Positions 26,488 through 35,586 of a DNA stretch of 64,000 nt are shown here, one piece after another (positions within the stretch are counted from its first letter, which is position 1; each line of letters opens with the position of its first letter). A program made the translations under genes and the position numbers. The notes beneath the pieces are model-generated. The model was not told where the DNA came from, ran no database searches, and saw nothing but the letters and a program-made list of their open reading frames with translations. This DNA is from Portibacter lacus (GTDB lineage Bacteria > Bacteroidota > Bacteroidia > Chitinophagales > Saprospiraceae). The stretch covers positions 186,001 through 250,000 of the forward strand of contig NZ_JAJNKA010000006.1 of assembly GCF_021533215.1 (NCBI RefSeq). Direction: 5' to 3'.

Positions 26488-27140
26488 AAGGAATAAATAA
26501 GATTTTTTTAGCGCTTTTTATATTAGCTTGGATTGGGGTTTTAGTTTTTCGCTTGTCGATAGACAAAGGTGAAGCATTATTAGAGCTAAGCATGTCACAC
26601 AGTGATGGCTTGAATTCATTTTTTATTATTACAACGCAATTTGCAGAAGAAATAACTTACACTTTATTCGCTCTGGTATTTCTTTTTATACGATATAGAG
26701 TTTCTCTTGCTATCGCATTTACTGGTATTGGCGTGACGATAGTTGCTGGAATTTTGAAAAAGATCTTCGCTTTTGACAGACCGTTTGCATATTTTCAGAA
26801 GATGGGAATGGAGACGATGTATAATAAAATAGAAGGCATAGAACCTTATACAGGTATGACTAGCTTTCCTTCTGGACATGCTATGGCAGGATTTGCGCTG
26901 ATGAGTTTATTGAGTTTGTACTTAAGAAATCCAGTATTGACGATCTTGTTTTTCTTAGTTGGATGTATTGTTGGAGTTTCGAGAATTTACCTTGGTCATC
27001 ATTTCCTTGAAGATGTGATATTTGGATCCTTACTAGGTGTGTTGGTTTCTTATGCGGTATATTTTCCAACTGAGCGTTGGAAAGCTCCTGTTCTGGACCA
27101 ATCTTTTCTAAGCTCTAAAAGAACGAAGCTTAATGCCTAG
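26484..27140 (+). CDS. PAP2-superfamily membrane phosphatase
   Basis: A 218-residue protein with five or six helices and the three PAP2 motifs: K92-x6-R99-P100, PSGH at 129-132, and SRxxxxxHxxxD at 166-177 (H173, D177). Such enzymes dephosphorylate lipid phosphates (undecaprenyl pyrophosphate, phosphatidic acid, lipid A). It overlaps the LptF/G gene by 4 bp (ATGA), which favours a role in envelope lipid metabolism, such as lipid A phosphate or carrier recycling. Its stop overlaps the convergent xseB stop by 4 bp. Confidence 0.85.
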   Translation: MKGINKIFLALFILAWIGVLVFRLSIDKGEALLELSMSHSDGLNSFFIITTQFAEEITYTLFALVFLFIRYRVSLAIAFTGIGVTIVAGILKKIFAFDRPFAYFQKMGMETMYNKIEGIEPYTGMTSFPSGHAMAGFALMSLLSLYLRNPVLTILFFLVGCIVGVSRIYLGHHFLEDVIFGSLLGVLVSYAVYFPTERWKAPVLDQSFLSSKRTKLNA

Positions 27141-27319
27141 TTTTCGTTTTCGAGCAAATTTTGGATTTGATTTTCAGCTGTTTTTAATTTAGTCTTGCAC
27201 ATTTTAATCAGTTCAGCAGCTCTGGATACCTTTTCTGAAAGTTGATCTATATCTACTTGATTACTGCTGATTTCAGCTAATATTCCTTCTAATTCGGTCA
27301 TTGCTTCTTTATAACTCAT
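27137..27319 (-). CDS. xseB: Exodeoxyribonuclease VII small subunit
   Basis: A 60-residue protein: MSYKEAMTELEGILAEI followed by DIDQLSEKVSRAAELIKMCK and a LKTAENQI tail is the XseB pattern. Exonuclease VII degrades single-stranded DNA and the small subunit stabilises the large one. It overlaps xseA by 4 bp (the xseA stop lies within the xseB start), and its own stop overlaps the PAP2 gene end. Confidence 0.9.
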   Translation of the reverse strand: MSYKEAMTELEGILAEISSNQVDIDQLSEKVSRAAELIKMCKTKLKTAENQIQNLLENEN

Positions 27320-28539
27320 ATTATTTTACTTTTGATCTTACCGTTGATAAATTCTGTTTCTATTTCTTTATTGGAGTCCAATTTTTTGACGTCTTTCACT
27401 ACTTTTCCATTTTGTCTCACGATAGCAAAACCCCGTTGTAGAATTTTGTCTGGTGCTAATAGGTCAATTTGAGATTCGAAAGAAACGAGTAAATCCTTCA
27501 TACTTTTTAAATTCAGCGTGCTGCCATGTTTGAGTTTGAGATCTAGCTCATTCAGTTTGTTTTGCTCTAACTGCTTTCTAAAGGAAAATGAATTTTTTAA
27601 TTGCTCGTAAATTAACACGAGCTTATTGTTTTCAGCTTGTAGAATGTCTTTGTAGGTTATTTGAATTTGCTGGCCGATATCTATCAGTCGGGATTCGAAA
27701 TGTAGCGTTGTTTCAATTAAAAAATCTGCTACAGCTGTAGGAGTTTTTAAATCGGTATGACTTACGATATCTGCTATAGACTGATCGATGTCATGTCCGA
27801 TTCCAGTAATAACAGGCAGTGAACATTTAGCAATTCTCTTAGCCAAATTATAATTGTCAAACGCTGATAAATCCAACTTGGCACCTCCACCTCTAATGAT
27901 GACGACACAATCATAGCCACCCTCACGCTCTATTTGATCTAATGAAGCGATGACTTCGTTTTCTACTGCCTGACCTTGCATTGCAGCCTGATACAGCGTT
28001 ATGTTATAGTGATATCCGTAGCTGTTTGTTCTTAGATGACTTAGAAAATCTTTATAACCTGCGGCAGTTTCTGAGGAGATGACTGCAATATTTTGAAGTA
28101 CAGCAGGAAGAGGTATTTCAGCATTGACATAAAGTAAGTTTTCTGCTTTAAGTTTGTTAAGAATTTCTTGTTTAACCATCTCTGCCTTTCCTAGTGTATA
28201 ACTAGCGTCTAGATCTTCGATAAGCAGACTGAAGCCATATCGTTCGCTGAATGAAATACTCACCTTCACTCTTACTTCATTACCAGTATCTAAGATTGAC
28301 TTAAAGAGCGATTTAAATTTTTTCTCAAGGAAAGCTGCTTTTTTAAACCAAATGATGGCTGAAGCTTGCGCTTTGATCGTATCTGAATGTTCTTCTTTCT
28401 GAATCAGGTCCAAGTAGTAATTACCACGAGAATATTTGACTTGTGATATTTCAGCATTAATCCATACGGAATCCTGAAAGTTAAGAGCGATTACCCTCTT
28501 AATGTATTCGTTGAGCTGAAATAATGAGTACGTTTCCAA
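27316..28539 (-). CDS. xseA: Exodeoxyribonuclease VII large subunit
   Basis: A 407-residue protein with an N-terminal OB fold (VWINAEISQVKYSRGNYYLDL) and the catalytic domain with AVISSETAAGYKDFL, DCVVIIRGGGAKLDLSAFD, ITGIGHDIDQSIADIV and KTPTAVADFL, the standard XseA series. A coiled-coil stretch follows (about 280-360) and the tail GFAIVRQNGK closes the family pattern. It is slightly shorter than E. coli XseA. It forms a two-gene operon with xseB. The strong terminator at 28646-28693 isolates it from sucC. Confidence 0.95.
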   Translation of the reverse strand: METYSLFQLNEYIKRVIALNFQDSVWINAEISQVKYSRGNYYLDLIQKEEHSDTIKAQASAIIWFKKAAFLEKKFKSLFKSILDTGNEVRVKVSISFSERYGFSLLIEDLDASYTLGKAEMVKQEILNKLKAENLLYVNAEIPLPAVLQNIAVISSETAAGYKDFLSHLRTNSYGYHYNITLYQAAMQGQAVENEVIASLDQIEREGGYDCVVIIRGGGAKLDLSAFDNYNLAKRIAKCSLPVITGIGHDIDQSIADIVSHTDLKTPTAVADFLIETTLHFESRLIDIGQQIQITYKDILQAENNKLVLIYEQLKNSFSFRKQLEQNKLNELDLKLKHGSTLNLKSMKDLLVSFESQIDLLAPDKILQRGFAIVRQNGKVVKDVKKLDSNKEIETEFINGKIKSKII

Positions 28540-28645
28540 TTGTGTATTTAAAGAAGAATTTAAAAAATATGAAATTACTAATTTTCCTTAACAAAGGAAT
28601 TGTTGTCTTATTCTATCCTGTCATCTAGAAAACAGGATAACACTT

Positions 28646-28693
28646 AAAAAAAAATCAGCCTTCTCAGACGTTGTACGGCGTTGAGAAGGCTGA
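28646..28693 (-). terminator. Strong intrinsic terminator of sucC
   Basis: Arms TCAGCCTTCTCA (28655-28666) and TGAGAAGGCTGA (28682-28693) form a 12-bp perfect stem, with a further ACG/CGT pairing inside. A nine-base A run at 28646-28654 is the T tract on the minus strand. It lies between the sucC stop (28724) and the xseA start (28539). Confidence 0.9.
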
Positions 28694-28723
28694 AAAATTA
28701 TAAAACACTTAAAGTTCTTAATT

Positions 28724-29926
28724 CTATGCGATTACTTTTTTTACGATATCAGCTGCTTCTTGAAGTTGAATAGCTGAGTGTACTTCTAAACCTGACTCGT
28801 CGATAATTTTCTTAGCGATATCAGCATTTGTTCCTTGAAGTCTAATAATGATAGGAACCGTAATATTCCCCATATTCTTGTATGCTTCTACTATACCATT
28901 TGCTACACGATCACATCTTACAATTCCTCCGAAAATATTAATCAAGATAGCTTTAACTTCTGGATCTTTCAGAATAATCTTGAATGCTTGTTCCACTCTT
29001 TCAGCATCAGCAGTTCCTCCTACATCTAAGAAATTCGCTGGTGAACCACCTGATAACTTGATAATATCCATCGTAGCCATTGCAAGTCCAGCTCCATTCA
29101 CCATACATCCAACATTTCCATCTAGATTCACATAGTTTAATCCGTATTCTCCAGCTTCTACTTCTGTAGGATCTTCTTCCAGCTTATCTCTAAGCGCAGC
29201 TAAATCTTTATGTCTATATAAAGCATTATCATCCAATGAAACTTTACAATCTACCGCAATGATTTCATCATCTCCATTATGCATACATGGATTAATTTCA
29301 AACATAGATGCATCAGAGCCTAAGAAAGCTTTGTATAAATTCGTGATGAATTTATACATTTCCTTCATCGCTTTTCCTGATAATCCTAAGTTGAATGCTA
29401 TTTTTCTAGCTTGGAAAGCCTGTAATCCTAATGCAGGATCTATAAATTCTTTATGTACTAATTCTGGTGTTTCTTCAGCTACTTGTTCGATATCCATTCC
29501 ACCTTGTACAGAATAAATAATTACATTTCTTTTACTTCCTCTATCAAGTAGGATAGAAACGTAGTATTCTTTACATGCATCAAAGTCTGGAGCATATGAA
29601 TCTTCAGCTAGCATTATTTTTCTAACTAATTTTCCTGGGCCATCCACACCTCCTGGAGTTTGCGGTGTTTTTAACATCATTCCTAAGATGTCACCTGCTT
29701 TTTCCTTTGTATCTTCTAGGTTTTTTGCAACTTTTACTCCTCCTCCTTTTCCACGTCCACCTGCATGAATCTGTGCTTTTACGACACAATACTCAGTGCC
29801 TGTTTCATCTTGCAATTTCTTATATGCAGCCTCTACTTCGTTGATATCTTCAACAACAACTCCTCTTTGAATTTTAACTCCATATGAGGCTAATAACTCC
29901 TTTCCTTGGTACTCGTGTAAATTCAT
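28724..29926 (-). CDS. sucC: Succinyl-CoA ligase (ADP-forming) beta subunit
   Basis: A 400-residue protein: MNLHEYQGKELL start, GGRGKGGGVKVAKNLED (ATP-grasp), EINPCMHNGDD, VGCMVNGAGLAMATMDIIKL, GGTADAERVEQAF and NIFGGIVRCDRVANGI are all textbook SucC. It catalyses the substrate-level phosphorylation step of the TCA cycle with SucD, which is not in this window. It is transcribed as a single gene from the -7 box at 29952-29959 and terminated at 28646-28693. Full length. Confidence 0.97.
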   Translation of the reverse strand: MNLHEYQGKELLASYGVKIQRGVVVEDINEVEAAYKKLQDETGTEYCVVKAQIHAGGRGKGGGVKVAKNLEDTKEKAGDILGMMLKTPQTPGGVDGPGKLVRKIMLAEDSYAPDFDACKEYYVSILLDRGSKRNVIIYSVQGGMDIEQVAEETPELVHKEFIDPALGLQAFQARKIAFNLGLSGKAMKEMYKFITNLYKAFLGSDASMFEINPCMHNGDDEIIAVDCKVSLDDNALYRHKDLAALRDKLEEDPTEVEAGEYGLNYVNLDGNVGCMVNGAGLAMATMDIIKLSGGSPANFLDVGGTADAERVEQAFKIILKDPEVKAILINIFGGIVRCDRVANGIVEAYKNMGNITVPIIIRLQGTNADIAKKIIDESGLEVHSAIQLQEAADIVKKVIA

Positions 29927-29951
29927 TTTTCTTTTTTATTGGATTCTTCGC

Positions 29952-29959
29952 CAAAAGTA
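29952..29959 (-). promoter_or_regulatory. -7 box of sucC
   Basis: On the minus strand the bases read TACTTTTG, matching TAnnTTTG, 26 nt before the ATG at 29926. A TTG 24 nt upstream (29984-29986) is a little far for a -33 box. Confidence 0.45.
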
Positions 29960-29978
29960 AAAAATTCTAAGTCAATAT

Positions 29979-31442
29979 TTATTCAATGACTATTTTCTTT
30001 TGAAACTTATGTAATTCGCCGATCCCAGTCATAAAATAAATGCCAGATGGCATACTTGCAGTGCTAATCTCTAGTTGATTAGAACCATTTCTTAAATAGT
30101 GTTCTTTTCTGTATGCATTTCTTCCATCTAAGCTTGTAATGGTCAATGTTATATTTTCTCCTGTCTGAGAATCAAGTGAAACATTAATGATATCATTTTG
30201 CGAAGCTGGATTAGGATACACTTGTAGATGCTCAGTATAGTAATCTGTAGTCGAACTTAACTCTCCTGTGACGAATGATTCAGTTTCTGTCATATTACCT
30301 TTGTAATCGAAGTCGTATTCATTAAGAGCTCTTACTCTCCAGTAATATTTTTTACCACTAGACAATCCGAAAACATCAAGTTCATTTCCTCTAACTAATT
30401 CTCTTAAGCTTAGTATCCCGAGGTTAGAAAATCTGCTTACTTCCACGATATAGAAGGTTGCATTTCCTTCTTCTTCCCACTTTAATTTTACTTCACCCAT
30501 TACCTCTTCTCCACCGATCGGATAGATCAATTCCGTTTCAGAAATATCAACTTTCGCTAGAGGATCTTTATTTGAAATAACTTCTGGCACCCAATTTTGC
30601 ATATAGCTGCACATGGCTTCGATCTGGTCACCTGAAAATCTAGACTGACAATCATCACTAGCATAAGACATAAATAAAGATCCATCTACTGCAAATGCCT
30701 TTCCGGAAGGATCTTTAAGAGAATCTGGAAATTCGTTATTATCATCACAAGACCATCTGTAACTTAGATAATCTGGAGGGGTGTCACAAAAGTTATCCGC
30801 AGATTTATTACAATTTTCTCCGTTTAATAATTCTACATTTTGACTACCTATAGAAGAAGGCGTATCCATAGAATCATCATACGTTGTTCTTTCCCAACCA
30901 TAAAAAGTGTGTCTTAAGCTAAGCCAATGTCCCATCTCATGAGCCCAAGTGTGATCACCAGGTTTAGAACAAGATTTCGCTAATGCTATAGCATCACCAT
31001 CATATGCACGATAGCCACAGTTGCCTGCAGGGTTTTGAACGATATAAGTATTGATTGTATTCGCAACATTGTTCGTATTCATCATCTGTGACCCAGAATT
31101 GAATTCTGAATGATCATACCAACTGGTTTTATTGATATAATTTAATGGACCAGCAAGATAGAAGGTTATCCCAGCTTCCTCAAAATCTTTGTTTAAAGTC
31201 TCTAGATTTTCAAAAATGGAAGAAAGTGGATGGTAACCGATACCATTATCATCTCCTAATATATGCACTGTTAATGGAACGTAAACTTCACAGTTTCTAG
31301 AAGTAACTAATAAGTCATTATTCTTTTCAAGAAAAGTTTCCCATTCTTCGTTTACACCTTCCGTTCCGCAATAGTCAAGAGTTTGTCCTATTAAGGTATG
31401 GGCAAAAATGGAGATGAAAAATATTATAAAAGATTTATTCAT
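29979..31442 (-). CDS. T9SS-secreted M43 zinc metalloprotease with C-terminal sorting domain
   Basis: A 487-residue protein with a signal peptide (1-20). The zinc site HEMGHWLSLRH has ligands H168, H172, H178 and catalytic E169. MSYASDDCQSRFS near 250 contains the Met-turn. A fibronectin-type module (about 300-390, YYWRVRALNEYD) follows, and the last ~80 residues (LQVYPNPASQND to FQKKIVIE) are a type A T9SS sorting domain. It overlaps the related gene upstream by 8 bp, so both are read from one transcript. Substrates are presumably extracellular proteins. It is close in design to 31435-32925 and, in the catalytic part, to 13990-15432. Confidence 0.9.
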   Translation of the reverse strand: MNKSFIIFFISIFAHTLIGQTLDYCGTEGVNEEWETFLEKNNDLLVTSRNCEVYVPLTVHILGDDNGIGYHPLSSIFENLETLNKDFEEAGITFYLAGPLNYINKTSWYDHSEFNSGSQMMNTNNVANTINTYIVQNPAGNCGYRAYDGDAIALAKSCSKPGDHTWAHEMGHWLSLRHTFYGWERTTYDDSMDTPSSIGSQNVELLNGENCNKSADNFCDTPPDYLSYRWSCDDNNEFPDSLKDPSGKAFAVDGSLFMSYASDDCQSRFSGDQIEAMCSYMQNWVPEVISNKDPLAKVDISETELIYPIGGEEVMGEVKLKWEEEGNATFYIVEVSRFSNLGILSLRELVRGNELDVFGLSSGKKYYWRVRALNEYDFDYKGNMTETESFVTGELSSTTDYYTEHLQVYPNPASQNDIINVSLDSQTGENITLTITSLDGRNAYRKEHYLRNGSNQLEISTASMPSGIYFMTGIGELHKFQKKIVIE

Positions 31443-32925
31443 TGACGATAAATTTCTTGTAAAATTGAACGTTTTCTTGCGTAAATTTAATCAAATAAAA
31501 TCCTGGAATTAGATTAAGGTTACTTATTTCTGTTATTTGCTTATTTAGAATTCCGCTAAAAAGCCTGCTACCATTGATATCTATGATCTCATAATTTACA
31601 TAATCAGAAACAACATTATTAAGGTCAATGTTTAGATTATTCCCTTTATTTGGATTTGGGAAAATATTTATTTCATCACCTAATTCTATTTGATTCGTGC
31701 TTGTAGTCATGGTTCCTGTTCTAAAAGAAAACGATTCTGAAAAATCTGCACAGGTATAAACATCACTATATGGCTTCACCATCCATCGATAAGCTTTATC
31801 TTCTTTCAGATCAGTTAGGAAGAGTTTGGTCTCGTCTGTTGTGTAATAAAATTTGAATAATCCCTGAGTTAATTCTATTAAATAATGAGAAGCATTTTCT
31901 ACAGGTGACCAAGATAATTCTACACTATTATAAAATGTAGTTGTTGAATTATCAGCAGGTCCCACGACGCTAGGTGATTCCGTAATGGAAACATCATTGG
32001 GCATATAGTTTACGCGTAAATAGGCTCTTCGTCCAGTATCATAATCTTTCAGTATAATTTCTTTCTGCATTTCAGAAAAGTAATAATCATCACAGCCTAG
32101 AAAATAGCCCATGAAGTTACTTTCATCTGGTGCAAGTAATTGACCACTGATATCTGCACAACCGCCATCATAGTCTCGGCAGCCATCCCATCCGAAGCCT
32201 AAATTATAATCTGCCGGTGTATCACATATCATATCACCCGCAATTTCACAATTGGAACTATCAGCTAATTCACTGAGAATTCCTCCTGGAGAATTCGCTT
32301 GAGTAACTGGTGTACCATCCCATGGTTCCTGATCCCATCCATTAAAGGTATGAGGAAGGCTAAAGAAATGTCCCATTTCATGGGCAAGGACAAACTTTCT
32401 TTGAGTATCATTTTGGACAATGGATTTTTTCAGAACGATAACGTCTTGACTAGGCGAATAATAACCCAATGTGGTCCCTTCAGAGCCCGTATCTGCATTA
32501 TCAGTAATGAAAATGTTAATTCCATTCGCGCCTGATTTATTCTTCTCTAAGGAAATTTTGGTAGATCCCGCAGCAGATGCTGGATTACTATAAATGGTAT
32601 TATCATTAAGTGATCTAACTTCTGAGTTTTTGAGATAAAACTTAATCTTCAATGGCTCAAAGTTTTCATTTAACGCACAAAGTTGATCTAACACACTTTC
32701 TATTCTAATCCTTCCTTCACCATCAGAATTTGCTACAAGGTGAAAAATTATCGGGATATAAGTAAAGTCACCAGACCTAGCAGAACTTGAAAGTGGTGCT
32801 TTTTTTAGCGCAATCAAATTCTTCATGCTTTGGGAATCAAAGACTGTTCCGCAGCTGGTTGTCTGGGCATTAAGACCCACATGGCTGATAAATATGGTTA
32901 AAAAAAGGCTTAGAATTTCTTTCAT
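31435..32925 (-). CDS. T9SS-secreted M43 zinc metalloprotease, tandem paralogue
   Basis: A 496-residue protein with a signal peptide (1-20). Its zinc site HEMGHFFSLPH has H182, H186, H192 and E183. DGGCADISGQLLAPDESN and FMGYFLGCDDYYFS include the Met-turn region. It is followed by a fibronectin-like module (about 310-400) and a type A sorting tail (INIFPNPNKGNN to YKKFIVNE). It shares the architecture of the next gene, with which it overlaps by 8 bp. The promoter -7 box at 32941-32948 probably drives both. The pair looks like a local duplication, with considerable divergence. Confidence 0.9.
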   Translation of the reverse strand: MKEILSLFLTIFISHVGLNAQTTSCGTVFDSQSMKNLIALKKAPLSSSARSGDFTYIPIIFHLVANSDGEGRIRIESVLDQLCALNENFEPLKIKFYLKNSEVRSLNDNTIYSNPASAAGSTKISLEKNKSGANGINIFITDNADTGSEGTTLGYYSPSQDVIVLKKSIVQNDTQRKFVLAHEMGHFFSLPHTFNGWDQEPWDGTPVTQANSPGGILSELADSSNCEIAGDMICDTPADYNLGFGWDGCRDYDGGCADISGQLLAPDESNFMGYFLGCDDYYFSEMQKEIILKDYDTGRRAYLRVNYMPNDVSITESPSVVGPADNSTTTFYNSVELSWSPVENASHYLIELTQGLFKFYYTTDETKLFLTDLKEDKAYRWMVKPYSDVYTCADFSESFSFRTGTMTTSTNQIELGDEINIFPNPNKGNNLNIDLNNVVSDYVNYEIIDINGSRLFSGILNKQITEISNLNLIPGFYLIKFTQENVQFYKKFIVNE

Positions 32926-32940
32926 ATGCTAATTATAAAA

Positions 32941-32948
32941 CAAAAATA
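32941..32948 (-). promoter_or_regulatory. -7 box of the tandem protease genes
   Basis: Minus-strand TATTTTTG matches TAnnTTTG and ends 16 nt before the ATG at 32925. No -33 TTG at the usual spacing. Confidence 0.35.
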
Positions 32949-33038
32949 TAAAAAATGGTTTATTAGTAATGTCCCATGATCTACAATAAATGTGTATTAA
33001 AGTGGCTCTTTCTAGGTAAATATCTAAAAAATATGTAA

Positions 33039-33046
33039 TACCTTTG
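33039..33046 (+). promoter_or_regulatory. -7 box of mdh
   Basis: TACCTTTG at 33039-33046, 40 nt before the ATG at 33087. The -33 region has no TTG. The same 8-mer occurs before the ArsC-like and cold-shock genes. Confidence 0.45.
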
Positions 33047-33086
33047 CAACTTCTATGAAAACGAATTTAATAAAAGAAAAATTATA

Positions 33087-34013
33087 ATGAGTAAAGTAAC
33101 AGTAGTAGGCGCAGGAAATGTTGGTGCAACAGTAGCAAATGTTTTAGCACACAAAGATTTAGTAAGAGAAATTGTTCTCCTTGATATTAAAGGTGATTTT
33201 GCTAAAGGAAAGTCACTAGATAGTTTCCAGCAGGCACCCATAGATTATTATAGTACACGTATGACTGGTTCGGAAGATTATGCAGATACTGCTGATTCTG
33301 ATATCGTTGTGATTACTGCAGGAATTCCTAGAAGGCCAGGAATGAGTAGAGACGATTTAATTTCTACAAACGCTAATATCGTGAGTACTGTTACAAAATC
33401 AATTATGCAGTATTCTAAGAATCCTATCATCATAGTGGTTTCTAATCCATTAGATGTGATGACTTATGCAGCACAAGAAGCTTCTGGTCTACCTGATACT
33501 CAGGTTTTCGGAATGGCTGGCATATTAGATACCGCTAGATATAGAGCTTTTCTTGCAATGGAATTAGAAGTTTCTCCTAAAGATATTCAAGCAATGTTAC
33601 TAGGTGGACATGGTGATACAATGGTTCCACTTCCTAGATATACAACTGTAGCAGGTATTCCGATTACAGAACTAGTTGCAGAAGATAGATTAAATGAGAT
33701 CGTAGAAAGAACAAAGAAGGGTGGAGGAGAGTTAGTGAAATTGATGGGTACTTCAGCATGGTATGCACCAGGAGCAGCAGCAGCTCAGATGGTTGCGGCT
33801 ATTGTCAGAGATGAAGATAGAATTTTCCCATGTTGCGCAAAATTAAATGGTGAATACGGCTTAAAAGACATCTTCTTAGGTGTTCCGGTTAAACTTGGAA
33901 AGGGAGGAATCAAGCAAGTTTTAGAATTAAAACTTGATGAAGCTGAAATGGCTTTGATGAAAGAATCTGCAGAGCACGTGAAAGCTGTGATAGATGTATA
34001 TAAAAATATGTAA
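33087..34013 (+). CDS. mdh: Malate dehydrogenase
   Basis: A 308-residue protein of the LDH-like MDH type: VTVVGAGNVGATVANVLA (NAD-binding Gly loop), DIVVITAGIPRRPGMSRDDL (substrate Arg pair and loop), VSNPLDVMTYAA, and LGGHGDTMVPLPRY with the catalytic His. IPRRPGM with Arg at the specificity position fits malate rather than lactate. It interconverts malate and oxaloacetate in the TCA cycle. It starts a unit that continues into the peroxiredoxin-like gene 23 bp later. Note the other TCA gene, sucC, 3 kb away on the opposite strand. Confidence 0.97.
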   Translation: MSKVTVVGAGNVGATVANVLAHKDLVREIVLLDIKGDFAKGKSLDSFQQAPIDYYSTRMTGSEDYADTADSDIVVITAGIPRRPGMSRDDLISTNANIVSTVTKSIMQYSKNPIIIVVSNPLDVMTYAAQEASGLPDTQVFGMAGILDTARYRAFLAMELEVSPKDIQAMLLGGHGDTMVPLPRYTTVAGIPITELVAEDRLNEIVERTKKGGGELVKLMGTSAWYAPGAAAAQMVAAIVRDEDRIFPCCAKLNGEYGLKDIFLGVPVKLGKGGIKQVLELKLDEAEMALMKESAEHVKAVIDVYKNM

Positions 34014-34036
34014 TTTGTCTTAACATAAATGTTATA

Positions 34037-34567
34037 ATGGATAATTCTGTTCTTGAAAAAATGGTTACCAGCGATGGTGAAAGTGTAATGGAGCTATCCA
34101 AAAAGAAACCCCTGCTTGTTGTTTTTCTCAGACACTTCGGATGCATTTTCTGTAGAGAAGCACTCCAGGATTTATCTAAATTGCAAGATGAAATTCAGGA
34201 GAAAGGCGGGGATCTTGTTTTTATTCATATGGCGAATAAAGAAACTGCTGAACAATATTTTAAAAAATATAAATTAGTTAACCCGAAGTGGGTGCAAGAT
34301 TCAGAATGTAAATATTACCAAGAATTTGGCCTAGTGAAAGGTACTTTTAACCAGTTGTTTGGATTTAAAAATTGGGTACGTGGTGTTGATGCAGCCATTA
34401 TCAAAGGTAATGGTGTTAGTTGGAAGCAATTAGGAGATGGATTCCAAATGCCAGGTGTATTTCTTATCGATAACGGTGATATAAAATATAGTTTTGTTCA
34501 TAATTCCGCGGCTGACAGACCTAATTATCTGGATATCTTATCTAAAGTTGAGCAGTTTAAAAACTAA
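34037..34567 (+). CDS. Peroxiredoxin-like thiol oxidoreductase (AhpC/TSA, PRXL2-type)
   Basis: A 176-residue protein. VVFLRHFGCIFCREAL carries C36 and C39 in a CxxC arrangement with an FRHFGC-type start, as in the SelL/PRXL2 branch of the thioredoxin-fold AhpC/TSA superfamily. FMPGVFLIDNGDIKYSFVH near the C-terminus is the second conserved block. It has no signal peptide. Reaction would be peroxide or disulfide reduction, but the branch is poorly studied. It follows mdh by 23 bp, suggesting cotranscription without a clear functional link. Confidence 0.75.
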   Translation: MDNSVLEKMVTSDGESVMELSKKKPLLVVFLRHFGCIFCREALQDLSKLQDEIQEKGGDLVFIHMANKETAEQYFKKYKLVNPKWVQDSECKYYQEFGLVKGTFNQLFGFKNWVRGVDAAIIKGNGVSWKQLGDGFQMPGVFLIDNGDIKYSFVHNSAADRPNYLDILSKVEQFKN

Positions 34568-34666
34568 TATCTATAAGCTTAACGCTTTATTAACCTTGTC
34601 CCAGCGCACTTAATGGAATTTTTTCGGCGTTAAACTTGTACTATACTTTACAAGCAAAAAATCTAT

Positions 34667-35533
34667 ATGAAATTCCTTTTTAGTTTAATCACGATTTTTA
34701 CCATATCGCTTTCACTAAGTGGTCAGCAGCAATTAGATCTTTCTTTTTGGAGTGACGTAATGATTAATGCGAATTCTGCTGAAAATAGAATCCTTGCGCT
34801 TGACCAATTCCAGAAATCATTTGATCAAATTATAGAAGATGGGAATGCTTTTGAGTTTGATTTCTCCACTACTCCAGAGTTGACTGTTCTTTCGGATAGC
34901 TTGAATAATTTTAAAATTGTCACTTGGCAAGTTCAGAAATCTGAGACATCATACGGATACTACGGTTATGTCCTTCATAAAGATGGCAAGACTTTCAAGC
35001 TTAACGATGCTTACAACACATTAGATGATATAGATTATCTAACGTTGGATAACGAAGAGTGGCTTGGAGGCATATATTATAATATGATTCAGATGGGAGG
35101 AAAGAACTATCTTTTTTCATATCGCCAACTGGATCAATTTACAAAATTTAAGAGTTTCGACGTTTTAAGTTTCGATGAGGATGGTAGACCTAGCTTAGGT
35201 GAAGAAGTATTTGTCATTCCTAATAAGGATACCAGAGACGTCGTAAAGAATAGAATTACTTTTACCTATTCAGCGGATGCCATTTTATCCTTAAACTATA
35301 ATGTCCAGATGAAAATGGTGGTGAATGATCACTTAATGCAAGTGATGGGGCAGTTAGAAGGCCAAGGTCCAACAATGGTGCCCGATGGAACTTATGAAGG
35401 TTATATCTATAAAGAGGGAAAGTGGGTGTATGAAGAAAAGCTATTCAGTCACACTTATGATGAAGCTCCACGACCTAATCAGATTCTAGGAAAGTCTAAT
35501 AAAGACGTATTCGGAAACGAAAGGAAGAACTAA
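34667..35533 (+). CDS. Secreted protein of unknown function
   Basis: A 288-residue protein with a signal peptide (1-19, SLSGQQ). The mature part is beta-rich with LNNFKIVTWQVQKSE, YGYYGYVLHKDGKTF, WLGGIYYNMIQMGGKNYLF and GTYEGYIYKEGKWVYEEKL. I do not recognise the family; similar proteins recur in Bacteroidota genomes. No lipobox, T9SS tail or catalytic motif. A 6-bp inverted repeat CTTGTA/TACAAG at 34635-34654 lies just upstream and could be part of the promoter region. Confidence 0.6.
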   Translation: MKFLFSLITIFTISLSLSGQQQLDLSFWSDVMINANSAENRILALDQFQKSFDQIIEDGNAFEFDFSTTPELTVLSDSLNNFKIVTWQVQKSETSYGYYGYVLHKDGKTFKLNDAYNTLDDIDYLTLDNEEWLGGIYYNMIQMGGKNYLFSYRQLDQFTKFKSFDVLSFDEDGRPSLGEEVFVIPNKDTRDVVKNRITFTYSADAILSLNYNVQMKMVVNDHLMQVMGQLEGQGPTMVPDGTYEGYIYKEGKWVYEEKLFSHTYDEAPRPNQILGKSNKDVFGNERKN

Positions 35534-35586
35534 TATCACCCTGCTGGGTGAAATCAAACTTAATAATTGTCTTTATTTTTGCTCTT

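Noticed and set aside
33053-33241. 62-codon minus-strand ORF at the mdh start
   Set aside because: Antisense to mdh without a promoter or family match.
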